A stretch of DNA of 64,000 nucleotides from Ceratotherium simum simum (taxonomy: Eukaryota > Chordata > Mammalia > Perissodactyla > Rhinocerotidae). Of the stretch, positions 47,280 to 58,452 are shown in pieces. The notes beneath the pieces are model-generated. The model did not search any database and was not told the DNA's origin. It saw only the letters and a list, made by a program, of their open reading frames with translations. Where the stretch lies: NCBI RefSeq assembly GCF_000283155.1, contig NW_004454240.1, positions 3,943,088-4,007,087 on the forward strand. The letters run 5' to 3'. Every line of letters begins with the position of its first letter. The first letter of the stretch is position 1. Made by a program: the position numbers and the translations under genes.

Positions 47280-47545
47280 TCCAAATGACATTTTATAAAT
47301 TTTTAATTTTGGAATAATTATAGGTTCACAAAAATTTGCAAAAATAGATAGAGAGTCCTGTGTACTCGTCGCTCAATTTCTCCCAAATGTTACATCTTAT
47401 ATAAGTATAGAATAATATTAAAAGCAGGAAATTAATATTTGTACAATGGGTATGTATAGTTCTGTGCCATTTTATTACACGTGTAGATTTGCATAATCAC
47501 CATTGCAATCAGGATACCGAATTTCTCTAATCTTGAGCCCCTGTA
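47280..47545 (-). mobile_element. Old L1 3' UTR, antisense
   Basis: The phrase TTTGGAATAATTATAGGTTC and the following ACACGTGTAGATTTGCATAA parallel the old-L1 3' UTR at 19440-19640. Confidence 0.7.
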
Positions 47546-47573
47546 GTAAATTCTTCATTTTAGTTAATGTGCT

Positions 47574-47813
47574 TTTTTTTGTGTGAGGAAGATTAGCCCT
47601 GAGCTAACATCCATTGCCAATCTTCCTCTTTTTGCTGAGGAAGATTGGCCCTGGGCTAACATCCACGCCCATCTTCCTCTACTTTATATGGGACGCCGCC
47701 ACAGCATGGCTCAACAAGCGGTGCATCAGTCCATGCCCAGGATCTGAACCTGTGAACCCCAGGCCACCAAAGCAGAGTGTGTGAACTTAACTGCTATGTC
47801 ACCAGGGTGGCCC
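47574..47813 (-). mobile_element. ERE SINE (short form)
   Basis: Minus orientation, target duplications TTAGTTAATGTGCT (47560-47573) and TTAGTTAATATGCT (47814-47827), one mismatch. Confidence 0.95.
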
Positions 47814-48145
47814 TTAGTTAATATGCTCTTTAACTACACAAATTTTAGTTGATTGTTTTAAAATTATCTCCACCTCTTTATTGATGTTCTCTATTTAGTG
47901 AGACATTGTTCTCATTCTTTCTTTTAGTTCTTTAGTCATGATTTCCTTGAATTCTTTTAACATGTTTAAAATAACTGGTTTAAAATATTTATTCAGTAAG
48001 TCCAATGTTTGGGTTTCCTCATGGGCAGTTTCTATTGACTACATTTTTTCTTGAGTATGGGCCAATATTTCCTGTGTCTTTGTGTGTCTCATAATTTCTT
48101 GTTGAAAGGTGTACATTTAAAATAATATGATGTGACAACTCTGGA

Positions 48146-48351
48146 GGGCCGGCCCCGTGGCTTAGCGGTTAAGTGCACGCGCTCCGCTGCTGGCAGCCCG
48201 GGTTCGGAACCCCGGGCGCGCACCAACGCGCCACTTCTACGGCCATGCTGAGGCCGTGTCCCACATGCAGCAACTAGAAGGATGTGCAGCTATGGCATAC
48301 AACTATCTACTGGGGCTTTGGGTGAAAAAATAAATAAAATTATTAAAAAAA
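48146..48351 (+). mobile_element. ERE SINE (monomeric form), sense
   Basis: Starts GGGCCGGCCCCGTGGC and ends CTACTGGGGCTTTGGGTG followed directly by an A-rich tail. It therefore lacks the extra tail of the long form, although its body is of the long-form type. Target duplication of 22 bases (48124-48145, 48352-48373) with one mismatch, longer than usual for SINEs. Confidence 0.96.
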
Positions 48352-48858
48352 AATATGATGTGACATCTCTGGAAATTAGATCTTCCCTCTTTCGCTAGGG
48401 TTTGTTTTAAGTGTCTGTTATTGTTGTTTGCTTGTTTTTTTGACCTCTTGCACTAACTGTATTAAAGTCTGTATTTTTTGTTGTGTGAAGCCACTGAATT
48501 ATTTGGTAGGTTAGCTTAGTGTTCAGGTAACGATTGGACGGGGGGATTTCATAAGATATTTTGAAGCAGTAACTCTCCCAGCCTTTGCTGAAGGATGTTG
48601 TGTGAGTGTTATGGCATGCCTTCAACAGTCATTTATAACTCTGCCTTGTCATTCTCTCCCTACTTGTGCAGGGCCTCCAGGTCAGCCAGAAGTGAGAGAT
48701 AAGGGCCTTCTCAAATATTTCATGGGCGTACACGTTGCCTGGGTGTGTACACATTCCTTTGCATGTATGTGTCTTTCTAGATGTCTAGAAATAGGGTGCA
48801 GCTTTGCAAAGCCACCTATGGGTATGTCATTGTCCAATTTGTCATTCTCTAATTTTTT

Positions 48859-49148
48859 GTGTGTGTGAGGAAGATCAGCCCTGAGCTAACATCCATGCTA
48901 ATCCTCCTCTTTTTGCTGAGGAAGACTGGCTCTGAGCTAACATCTATTGCCAATCCTCCTCCTGTTTTTCTCCCTAAAGCCCCAGTAGATAGTTGCATGT
49001 CATAGTTGCACATCCTTCTAGTTGCTGTACGTGGGACGTGGCCTCAGCATGGCTGGAGAAGCGGTACGTCGGTGCGCGCCCGGGATCCGAACCCGGGCCA
49101 CCAGTAGCGGAGTGCATGCACCCAACCGCTAAGCCACGGGGCCGGCCC
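48859..49148 (-). mobile_element. ERE SINE (long composite form)
   Basis: Minus orientation, target duplication CTCTAATTTTTT (48847-48858, 49149-49160). The body and the second tail are both complete. Its GCCACGGGGCCGGCCCC end is the best match to the scar at 1456-1477. Confidence 0.95.
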
Positions 49149-49584
49149 CTCTAATTTTTTTTTACCAAGTGTTTTGGTCAACCTCTTGGAAACTCCAACT
49201 TGTACATTGCCTCAGGCCAACACATTTTTAAGCAGTTTCAGATGATTGTTTTTGACAAATGCCCCAATGGCAGCACTGTTTACACAGAATGAGCTTTGGG
49301 TCAGGACAAACATGTCAAACTGGGCAAATAGTGATAATTTTCTAAGAGTGGGGCCTTGTGAAACTACAACCCCATCCTGTCCCCCCAGGTGGCTGATAAA
49401 CTGTTGGTTTTCACAGGTAATATAGTTGTAAGGCAGTTGGTTTTCAGTGCCCCTGCAGAGCTGGGGAGAAGGTGATTTCATGAGCGTAACTTAATGCACC
49501 ACAAAGTTCATTGTTCTTATCAAGATTCAGTCTTTTGTCTTGAATAGACACCCCTCAGATTGTTAAGCTTTACTTAATTTAGAG

Positions 49585-50000
49585 AATATTTGCAATACAC
49601 ATATATGACAGAAGACTTGTATCCAGAATACATAAAAACATCTTACAGCTCAATAATAAGAAGACAGACAACTCAATTATAAAACAGGCAAGAATTTGAA
49701 CAGACCCTTCATGAAAGAAAAATATTACAAATGTCCAATAAGTACATGATAAGATACTCAGCACCGTTAGCCATCAGGAAACTGCAAACTAAGAGATACT
49801 ACTACACATCCATTAGAATGGCTAAAATTAAAATAAAAAAGTAAATAACCAGATGTTGGAAGGTATGTAGATCAAGTGAAATTCTTGTACATTATTGATT
49901 ACAAAATAGTACTATTGAATTGCACTATTGAATATAAAATAGTACAATCACTTGGGAAAATAGTTTGACCTTTTTGATTTTTTCAAGATTATTGCTTTAT
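49585..50000 (+). mobile_element. Old L1 ORF2 fragment, sense
   Basis: Reads GACTTGTATCCAGAATACAT, ATGTCCAATAAGTACATGA, CCATTAGAATGGCTAAAAT: the L1 region after the reverse transcriptase in + orientation, one of few sense L1 pieces here. Confidence 0.7.
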
Positions 50001-50510
50001 TCCATTTATTAATGTATCCTATTGTTCATGTTGTTATATTTTAAGCTGTACAGATATGTTAAGTATTGTCCTGTGCATATGATCTATTTCTCTAAAATAA
50101 AATAAAAAGAGACTATCTGAAAACATGTACTCTGTACTTTAACAGTACTTTCCATGAGTATCACCTATAGTTCTTAATAAAACTAGCTCAGATTTCAATA
50201 CAAAAAATAAAAATAAAAAATAAAATTACAAGGAAAAAATTTACCCTCTGTAAAACACCCAACATATTTAAAGAATTATTATGATTATTTTAGTGCTTTG
50301 TCCAATAGCTTGCATTAGGCACTGTTTGCCACTAGGGTAATAGAAGAAAGGTGGAGTTCTTTCACTGCAGATACCCTCCACACAGCATGTGGCAAAAAAT
50401 TAACACTCCCATGTATGGAAAAGATACCATGATATTTGACAAATCATGAATGGTAATCTAATCTCCTTGTGACAAACTAAAAGCTGTGACCTTGCTGAGC
50501 CTTTATTTAT
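50001..50510. other. Unassigned, AT-rich
   Basis: Includes an A-rich simple stretch at about 50200-50240. Could include decayed L1. No gene seen. Confidence 0.4.
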
Positions 50511-51867
50511 TTAGTTAGTTTACTTTTTTTTCAGGTGTACATCATTATATTTCAGTTTTTGTATAGATTACATCATGTTCAACACCCTGAGACTAATTAC
50601 AATCCATCACCACACACATGTGCCTAATCACCCCTTTTGCCCTCCTCTCTCTCCTCTTCCCGTGTGGTAACCACTAATACAATCTCTGTGTCCATGTGAT
50701 TGTTGTTGTTTTTTATCTTCTACTTATGAGTGAGATCATACGGTATTTGACTTTCTCCTTCTGACTTATTTTGCTTAGCATAATACTCTCAAGGTCTATC
50801 CGTGTTGTCACAAATAGCTGGATTTCATCGTTTCTCACGGGTGAGTAGTATTCCATTGTGTATATATACCACATCTTCTTTAATCCATTCGTCCCTTGAT
50901 GGGCACTTAGTTTGCTTCCAAGTCTTGGCTATTGTGAATAATGCTGCAATGAACATGGGGTGCATGTATCTTTACGCATTTGTGTTGTCATGTTCTTTGG
51001 ATAAGTGCCCAGCAGTGGAATAGCAGGATCGTATGGTAGTTCTATTCTTAATTTTTTGAGTAATCTCGGTACTATTTTCCATAGTGGCTGCACCAGTTTG
51101 CACTCCCCCCAGCAGTATATGAGGGTTCCCTTCTCTCCACATCCTCTGCAGCACTTGTTGTTTCCTGTCTTGTTAATTATAGCCATTCTGACGGGCTATG
51201 TGACTGTTGCCCATCTGTATATCTTCCTTGGAAAAATGTCTGTTCAGATCTTTTGCCCATTTTTTAATTGGGTTGTTAGTTTTTTTGTTGTTGAGATGTA
51301 TGAGTTCTTTATATATTTTGGAGATTAACCCCTTATCAGATATATGGTTCACAAATATCTTCTCCAAATTGTTAGGTTGTCTTTTCATTGTGTTGATGGT
51401 TTCCTTTGCTGTGCAGAAGCTTCTTAGTTTGATGTAGTCCCATTTGTTTATTTTTTCTATTGTTTCCCTTGCCCAGTCAGACATGGTACTTGAAAATATG
51501 TTGCAAAGACTGATGTCGAAGAGTGTACTGCCTATGTTTCCTTCTTGAAGTTTCATGGCTTCAGGTTTTACATTCAAGTGTTTAATCCATTTTGAGTTAG
51601 TTTTTGTGTATGGTGTAAGATAATAGTCTACTTTCATTCTTTTGCATGTGGCTATCCAGTTTTCCCAGCACCATTTATTGAAGAGACTCCCCTTTCTCAC
51701 TGTATGTTCTTAGCTCCCTTGTCGAAAATTAGCTGTCTATAGGTGTGTGGTTTTATTTCTGGGCTCTCGATTCTTTTCCATTGATCTGTGTGTCTGTTTT
51801 TCTGCCAGTACCCTGCTGTTTTGGTTACTATAGCTTTGTAGTATATTTTGAAATCAGGGAGTGTGTT

Positions 51868-52112
51868 GGGGCCGGCCCGGTGGCACAGGCAATTAAGTGC
51901 CTACACTCTGCTGCAGCATCCCAGGGTTCGCTGGTTTGGATCCCGGGCATGCAGGGACACACCACTTGTCAAGCCATGCTGTGGTGGCGTCCCATATAAA
52001 GTAGAGGAAGATGGGCATGGATGTTAGCCCAGGGCCAGTCTTCCTCAGCCAAAAAAGGGGAAGATTGGTAGATGTTAGCTCAGGGCCAATCTTCCTCACA
52101 CATACACACAAA
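51868..52112 (+). mobile_element. ERE SINE (short form), sense
   Basis: Starts GGGGCCGGCCCGGTGGC, ends in a CACACATACACACAAAAA tail. Perfect target duplication AAATCAGGGAGTGTG (51851-51865, 52113-52127). Confidence 0.97.
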
Positions 52113-52828
52113 AAATCAGGGAGTGTGATACCTCCAGCTTTGTCCTATTTTCTCAGGATTCCTTTGGCTACTCTGGGTCTTTTGTTGTTCCATTTAATTT
52201 TAGGATTCTTTCTTCTATTTTTGTGAAAAATGTCGTTGGGTCTTTGATAGAGATTGCATTTAATCTATAGATTGCTTTAGGATGTATGGACATTTTAACT
52301 ATGTTAATTCTTCTAATCCAAGAGCACAAAATATCTTTCCATTTATTTGTGTCTTCTTCTATTTCTTTCAACAATGTGTTATAGTTTCCAGTGTACAGAT
52401 CTTGGACCTCTTTGGTTAAGTTTATTCCTTGGTGTTTTGTTCTTTTTGTTGCAATTGTAAATGGGATTGTATTCTTAATTTCTCTTTCTGCTACTTTGTG
52501 GTTAGTTTATTGAAACACAACTGATTTTGTATGTTGATTTTGTGTCCTGGCATTTTGCCATATTCATTTATTATTTCTCAAAGTTTTTGGTGGATTCTTT
52601 AGAGTTTTCTATATATAAAATCATGGCATCTGCAAATAGTGACACTTTCACTTCTTCCTTCCCAATTTGGATCTCTTTTATTTATTTTCTTGCCTGATTG
52701 CTCTGGCTAGGACTTCCAATACTATGTTAAATGAGAGTGGTGAAACTGGGTATCCTTGGCTGATTCCTGTTCTTAGAGGGATAGCTTTCTGTTTTTCACC
52801 ATTGTGAATTATATTAGCTGTGGATTTG

Positions 52829-53386
52829 TCATATGGCCTTTATTATGTTGAGGTGCTTTCCTTCTATACCCATTTTCTTCAGGGTTCTTACCAGAAATAG
52901 ATGTTGGATCTTGTCAAATGCTTTCCCTGCATCTATTGACATGAGCATGTGATTTTTATTTTTCATTTTGTTAATGTGGTATATAAGGTTGATTGATTTG
53001 TGAATGTTGGGCCATCCTTCCATCCCTGGAATAAATCCCACTTCATCATGATGTATGCTCTTTTTAATGTATTGTTGTATTTGATTTGCTAGTATTTTGT
53101 TTAGGATTTTTGCATCAATATTCATCAGTGATCTTGGCCTGTAATTTTCTTTTTTCGTGTTATTCTTGTCTGCTTTTGGTATCAGGGTGATGTTGTCTTC
53201 ATAGAATGAGTTAGGAATCTTCCCCTCCTCTTCAAATTTTTGGAAGAGTTTGAGAAGTATAGGTATGAAGTCTTCTTTGAATGTTTGGTAGAATTCACCA
53301 GTGAAGCCATCTGGTCCTGGACTTTTATTTTGGGGGAGGTTTTTGATTACTGTTTTGATCTCCTTACTGATGATTGGTCTATTCAA
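52829..53386 (-). pseudogene. L1 ORF2 reverse transcriptase part, 185 open codons
   Basis: Minus-strand frame with [40 protein letters not shown] and [19 protein letters not shown], the N-terminal blocks of the L1 reverse transcriptase. It stops before the FADD box; downstream sequence is in other frames. Confidence 0.85.
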
Positions 53387-53777
53387 CTTCTCTATTTCTT
53401 CTTGATTCAGTTTTGAAAGGTTGTATGATTCTAAGATGTATCCATTTCTTCTAGATTATCCAATTTGTTGGCATGTAGCTTTTCATAGTATTCTCTTATA
53501 TTCTTTTGTATTTCTGAGGTGTCCATTGAAATTTCTCCTCTTTCATTTCTGATTTTATTTGAGCCTTCTTTATTTTTTTATTGGTGAGTCTAGCTAAAGG
53601 TTTGTCAATTTTGTTTATGTTTTCAAAGAACTAGCTCTTAGTTTCATTGATTTTTTTCTATTGTTCTTTTAGTCTCTATTTCATTTATTTTTACTCTGAT
53701 TTTTCTTATTTCGTTCCTTCTACTGATTTTGGGCTTTGTTTGTTCTTCTTTTTCCAGTTCCTCTAGGTACATTGTTA

Positions 53778-54160
53778 GATTATATTGCTTAACACACACT
53801 TACCAACTAACCATATCTTCCATTCATTGGACTCCTAGGTATTTACTTGGGAGAAGTGAAAACTTATATCCAAGAAAGGATTAAGCCTTAATGTTTATAG
53901 CAGCTTTATTCACAATAGTGAAAAACTAGAAACATCACAGATGTCCATGAATAGGTAAATGAATGAATTATGGCATATTTACACAATGGAATACTACTCA
54001 TCAACCAAAAGAATTAATTGCTGAATAGATGAATTTGCAAGGCATTTTGCAGACCTACATATTTTAGACATAAAAGAGTATATTCTATATGATTCCATTG
54101 AAGAGTATAGTGATAAAGAACAAATTTGTGTGTATATGACATTAATTAATTAACTAAATA
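53778..54160 (+). mobile_element. Old L1 ORF2 C-terminal fragment, sense
   Basis: Reads CAGCTTTATTCACAATAGTG, ATGGCATATTTACACAATGG, AATACTACTCATCAACC in + orientation, the region that appears inverted near 56230-56330 and 50850-50950. It abuts the antisense L1 at 53775, so the two L1 pieces meet tail to head in opposite senses. Confidence 0.75.
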
Positions 54161-55649
54161 ACCAAGTTATCCTATTTATATTCTACCTCATTTCCAGAAA
54201 GCCTCAATTGCCTAAAAAGCACTATCTAGCTCCATTCTAGAATGAGTAAGGAAAATGTGAGAAAAAAAGTCATAGAAAACACATGAATAAATAAGAAGGT
54301 GATGGAGAGTGAACCCTCAAAGTTAGTTTGAAATATGAGATAGTGGCTTGATGGGCAGAGATGAGGAAATATTGGGGAAGATAAAATGATGAGTTTACAT
54401 GGTTTGCAGTGATGCAGTGAATTTTAGCATGATAAGGAAATAAATGTCCCATACATGACAAGCATTTCTAAGTTATCTGTTGATTCTTTGGAGTCCAGAA
54501 GTCACCAACTCATTTATCTCAAACATTTGTGTATTTCCTGGCACTTTCTTCAGTACAGAGGCCACATAAATAAGACCTTCTCTCCATGAAGTGCTGTTAA
54601 TTTATGCCTCTTCATATTTGTGAATGCGATTTGTCTGCGTTGTCTCATTGTTTTGTTTGTTTATAAGGTGAGGCTAGTAACACCTACCTGTGGATAGTTG
54701 GGAAGAGTAAATGAAAGTGTTTGTGGAAAGTTCTTCATAAACTTTTTCAATCTCTGTGCAGATGTAAGGTAAAAGTTTTGAAGCCAAGAAGTCTGGAGAA
54801 GAGAAGTTGGTGCAAATAATGAAAAAGGGAACGAATGCAATTCCTTTTTTGCTCCATGCATACAAAATAATATAAACGTTGAAAATCATAATATTTGTGG
54901 TTTCTGAAATTTTCAGATAATTCTAAAAGAGGAGTGATTAATATCTATCTTACTTGACTCAAGTAAAATTTAAGAAATCCTGGTATGTGTGAAAGGGCAA
55001 TATAATGAATATTTTTATTTAATGTCACTGAGTGAAACAGAGAGCACATAGGGAATTCTAGGCTTACCTTTTTCTGCTGCTTGCCAAGGAGGCCAGAGAA
55101 AAGTGACCGTTTTGCAGACATGGAGCCAGTTTTGTGTTCTCTTTGCTGATGAAATGTGGAAAGCAGGGAATGCATGCTCCTCTCACATTTATGTGGCCCA
55201 GATTTGAAGTGGCAAGTGTGATTCTAAAGTGTGGAAATTTGGCAAGGCATGGTAACCTGGTCTGCAGTCCCCAATCTCTGTTAAATCTTGATTATCATTT
55301 TTATTATTATCACCAATGATATGTTCAAAGGATCAAGGCTCTACATGCCGAAAATAAGTACTTCTGAAAATGAGACATAGACAAGCTGGTAATAAAATTC
55401 TTGGTTGGTTAATCTGTTCCAGCCAAATGCCTGAACATGTTTTATTGTGTTTACACATGATAGCTTATTGTTTCCCTTTCTGTTAGCCTGAGGGCAAAAC
55501 TCTCAGTAAGTCTGTGTGTCTGATAGATGTGAAGGTGGAGGATGATGAAACTAGGAAGTGAAAGAAGAAATAGGAAAAGGGAACCAAAAATAACCAACAA
55601 GCTTGAGCTTCTTAGAAGATGGTCTAATGGGTTCTTTAGTTTGTGAAAG
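54161..55649. other. Unique intronic sequence
   Basis: The longest stretch in the window without a recognisable repeat. No exon-like frame with splice sites and no family match found. Confidence 0.55.
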
Positions 55650-55803
55650 CAGTGCACCTCAAACTTTAAAGAGCATACTAATCCCCTAAGGATCATATAA
55701 AAATGGAGTTTCTAATTCAGCAGGTCTGGGGTGTGACCTGGGAATGTGTATTTCCATCAAGCTCCCAGGTGATGATGATGCTACTGGCCTGAGAACAACT
55801 CTT
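55650..55803. mobile_element. MER5A-like hAT element
   Basis: CAGTGCACCTCAAACTTTA at the left, TAATTCAGCAGGTCTGGGG in the middle and GGCCTGAGAACAACT at the right follow the MER5A pattern. Confidence 0.75.
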
Positions 55804-56576
55804 GGGTTAGCAAGGATGGAGAGTTTGACTGGACCTCTTGGTGAAGGTCATAATTTAAAAATTTCCATAAAGATAACTGTCAAAATAGTAGCTACTTGTG
55901 ATATTTTTTTTATTTGATTGAGGTCAGATTGGCTTATAACATTGTGTAAATTTCAGGTCAACATTATTATATTTCAGTTTCTGTATAGACTGCATCGTGC
56001 TCACCACCAATAGTCTAGATTTTATCCATCACCATACATGTGTGCCCTTTTTCCCCTTTTACACTCCCCCAACCCCCTTCCCCTCTGGTAATCACTAATC
56101 TGTTCTCCTTATCTATGTATGAGTGAAATCATACGGTATTTGTCTTTCTCTGTCTGACTTATTTCACTTCACTAATACCCTCAAGGTCCATCTATGTTGT
56201 CACAAATGATGTGATTTTGTCATTTTTATGGCTGAGTAGTATTCTATTGAATATATATATCACATCTTCTTTATGCATTCATACATTGATGGGAACTTGG
56301 GTTCCTTCCACATATTGGCTATCGTGAATAATGCTGCGATGAACATAGTGATGCATAAATCTTTTTGAATTCAAAAAGGTTTCATGTTCTTTGGATAAAT
56401 ACCCAGTAGTGGAATACCTGGATGATATGGTATTTCAATTTTTAATTTTTTGAGAAATCTCCATACTGTTTCCCATAGTGGCCACACCAGTTTGCACCAG
56501 CAGTGTTTGAGAGTTTCCTTTTCTCCACATTCTCTCCAACACTTGTTGTTTCTTGATTTGTTAACTATAGCCATTT

Positions 56577-56825
56577 TTGTTTGTTTTTGTTTTTTGGTGA
56601 GGAAGATTGGCCTGGAGCTAACATCCATTGCCAATCTTCTTCTTTCTTTTTGCTGAGGAAGATTAGCCCTGAGCTACCATCTGTGCCAATCTTCCTCTAT
56701 TTTTCATGTGGGATGCCACCACAGCATGGTGGTGCATGGGTCTGCACCCGGGATCCAAACCCATGAACCCCAGGCCACCAAAGCAGAGCACATGAACTTA
56801 ACCACTACACCACCAGACTGGCCCC
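56577..56825 (-). mobile_element. ERE SINE (short form)
   Basis: Minus orientation, target duplications AACTATAGCCATTT (56563-56576) and AATTATAGCCATTT (56826-56839), one mismatch. It lies in the ORF2 C-terminal part of the L1. Confidence 0.95.
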
Positions 56826-57627
56826 AATTATAGCCATTTCGATGGGTATGAGGTGATATCTCATTGTAGTTTTGATTTGCAATTCCCTAATTCATGATGT
56901 TGAACATCTTTTCATGAGCCTGTTGCCCATCTGTATATCTTCTTTGGAAAAATGTCTGTTCAGATCCTCTGTGCATTTTTTAACTGGGTTGTTCAGTTTT
57001 TTCTTGTGAGTTGTATGAGTTCTTGATATGTTTTTGAAATCAACCCCTTGTCGCATATATGATTTGTAATTATTTTCTCCCGGTTGGTGGGTTTTCTTTT
57101 CCTTTTGTTGATGGTTTCCTTTGCTGTGCAGAAGCTTTTTAGTTTGATGTAGTCCCATTTGTTTATTTTTTTCTTTTGTTTTCTTTTCTTGAGTAGACAT
57201 GGTATTCAGAAAGATACTGCTAAGACTGATGTGAAAGAGCGTACTGCCTCTATTTTCTTCTAAGAGTTTTATTGTTTCAGGTCTTACAGTCAAGTCTTTA
57301 ATCCATTTTGAGTTAACTTTTGTGTATGGTGTATGGTAATGGTCTACTTTCATTCTTTTGCACTTGGCTGTCTAGTTTTCCCAGCACCATTTAGTGAAGA
57401 GACTTTCCTTTGTCCATTGTATGTTCTTGGCTCCTTTATCAAGGATTAGCTGTCTACAGATGTGTGGTTTTATTTCTGGGCTCTTAATTCTGTTCCATTG
57501 ATCTGTGTTTCTATTTTTCTGCCAGTACCATACTGTTTTGATTATTATAGCTTTGTACTATAATTTGAATTCAGAAAATATGATACCTTCATCTTTGTTC
57601 TTGCTTTTCCAGGATTGTTTTGGTTAT

Positions 57628-58452
57628 TCAGGTTCTTTTCTTGTTCCATATAAATTTTAGGATTTTTTGTTCCATTTCCATGAAGATTGTCATTGGGATT
57701 CTGATTTGGATTGCATTGAACCTGTAGATTGCTTTAGGTAATATGGACATTTTAATTATGTCAATTCTTCCAATCCATGAGCCTGGAATATCTTTCCATT
57801 TCTTTATGTCTTTGATTTCTTTCAATAATTTCTTATAGTTTTTGGTGTATAGGTCTTGCACCTCCTTGGTTAAATTTATACTTAAGTATTTTACTCTTTT
57901 TGTTGTGATTATAAATGGGATTGTATTCTTGATTTCTGTTTCTACTAGTTCATTATTATTGTATAGAAATGCAACTGACTTTTGTATGTTGATTTTGGGC
58001 CCTGCAAATTCACTGTATTCATTAATTATTTCTAATAGTTTTTTGGTGGATTCTTTAGAGTTTTCTATATATAGAATCATGTCATCCACACATAATGAGA
58101 GTTTTACTTCTTCCTTTCCAATTTGGATCCCTTTTATTTCTTTTTCTTGCCTAATTTCTCTGGCTAAAACTTTCAGTAGTATGTCGTATAAGAGTGGTGA
58201 GAGTGGACATTCTTGTTTTGTTCCTATTCTCAGAGGGATGACTTTCAGTTTTTCACTGTTGAGTATGATGTTGACTGTGGGTATGTCATATATGGCCTTT
58301 ATTATGTTGAAGTACTTTCCTTCCATATCCATTTTATTCAGAGTTTTTATTGTAAGTGGATGTGGGATCTTGTCAAATGTTTTCTCTGCATCTATTGAGA
58401 TGATCACATGATTTTTATTCATTATTTTGTTAATGTGGTGTATCGCTTTCAC
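57628..58452 (-). pseudogene. L1 ORF2 reverse transcriptase, 274 open codons
   Basis: The longest open frame in the window. It includes [40 protein letters not shown] and, at the catalytic box, [17 protein letters not shown]1 enzymes have FADD at this point; here it is CVDD, so the two aspartates remain but the preceding residues are changed. It ends toward [20 protein letters not shown]. It lacks a start and the surrounding ORF2 is broken, so it is a relic. Confidence 0.9.

Larger units (their letters stand above)
47546..49500 (-). mobile_element. Old L1 5' UTR/ORF1 region, antisense, with three EREs
   Basis: Between and around the EREs the + strand follows the same wording as the L1 at 38760-39010 (AAGTCCAATGTTTGG, CTCATAATTTCTTG, TAGGGTTTGTTTTAAG). 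The right part (49150-49500) is less certain; its 89-codon minus-strand frame (49212-49481) has no recognisable domain. Confidence 0.5.
50515..53775 (-). mobile_element. 5'-truncated L1, antisense
   Basis: 3' UTR and poly-A at about 50515-50700. ORF2 C-terminal signature at 50929-51186 ([20 protein letters not shown]), a 175-codon frame at 51173-51700 ([20 protein letters not shown]), and reverse transcriptase blocks at 52829-53386 ([20 protein letters not shown]). It ends near 53775, before the endonuclease. An ERE interrupts it at 51868-52112. Confidence 0.85.

Noticed and set aside
48146..48240. A functional tRNA gene (A and B box-like sequence)
   Set aside because: The tRNA-like part belongs to an ERE SINE with target duplications and an A-rich tail, and does not fold as a standard tRNA by eye.
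49212..49481. An 89-codon minus-strand frame as a processed pseudogene
   Set aside because: I could not match it to any protein; no poly-A tail or target duplication seen. It probably lies in decayed L1 5' sequence.
57842..58411. A 189-codon + strand open frame
   Set aside because: It is the mirror of the L1 reverse transcriptase on the minus strand; the coding signal is on the other strand.
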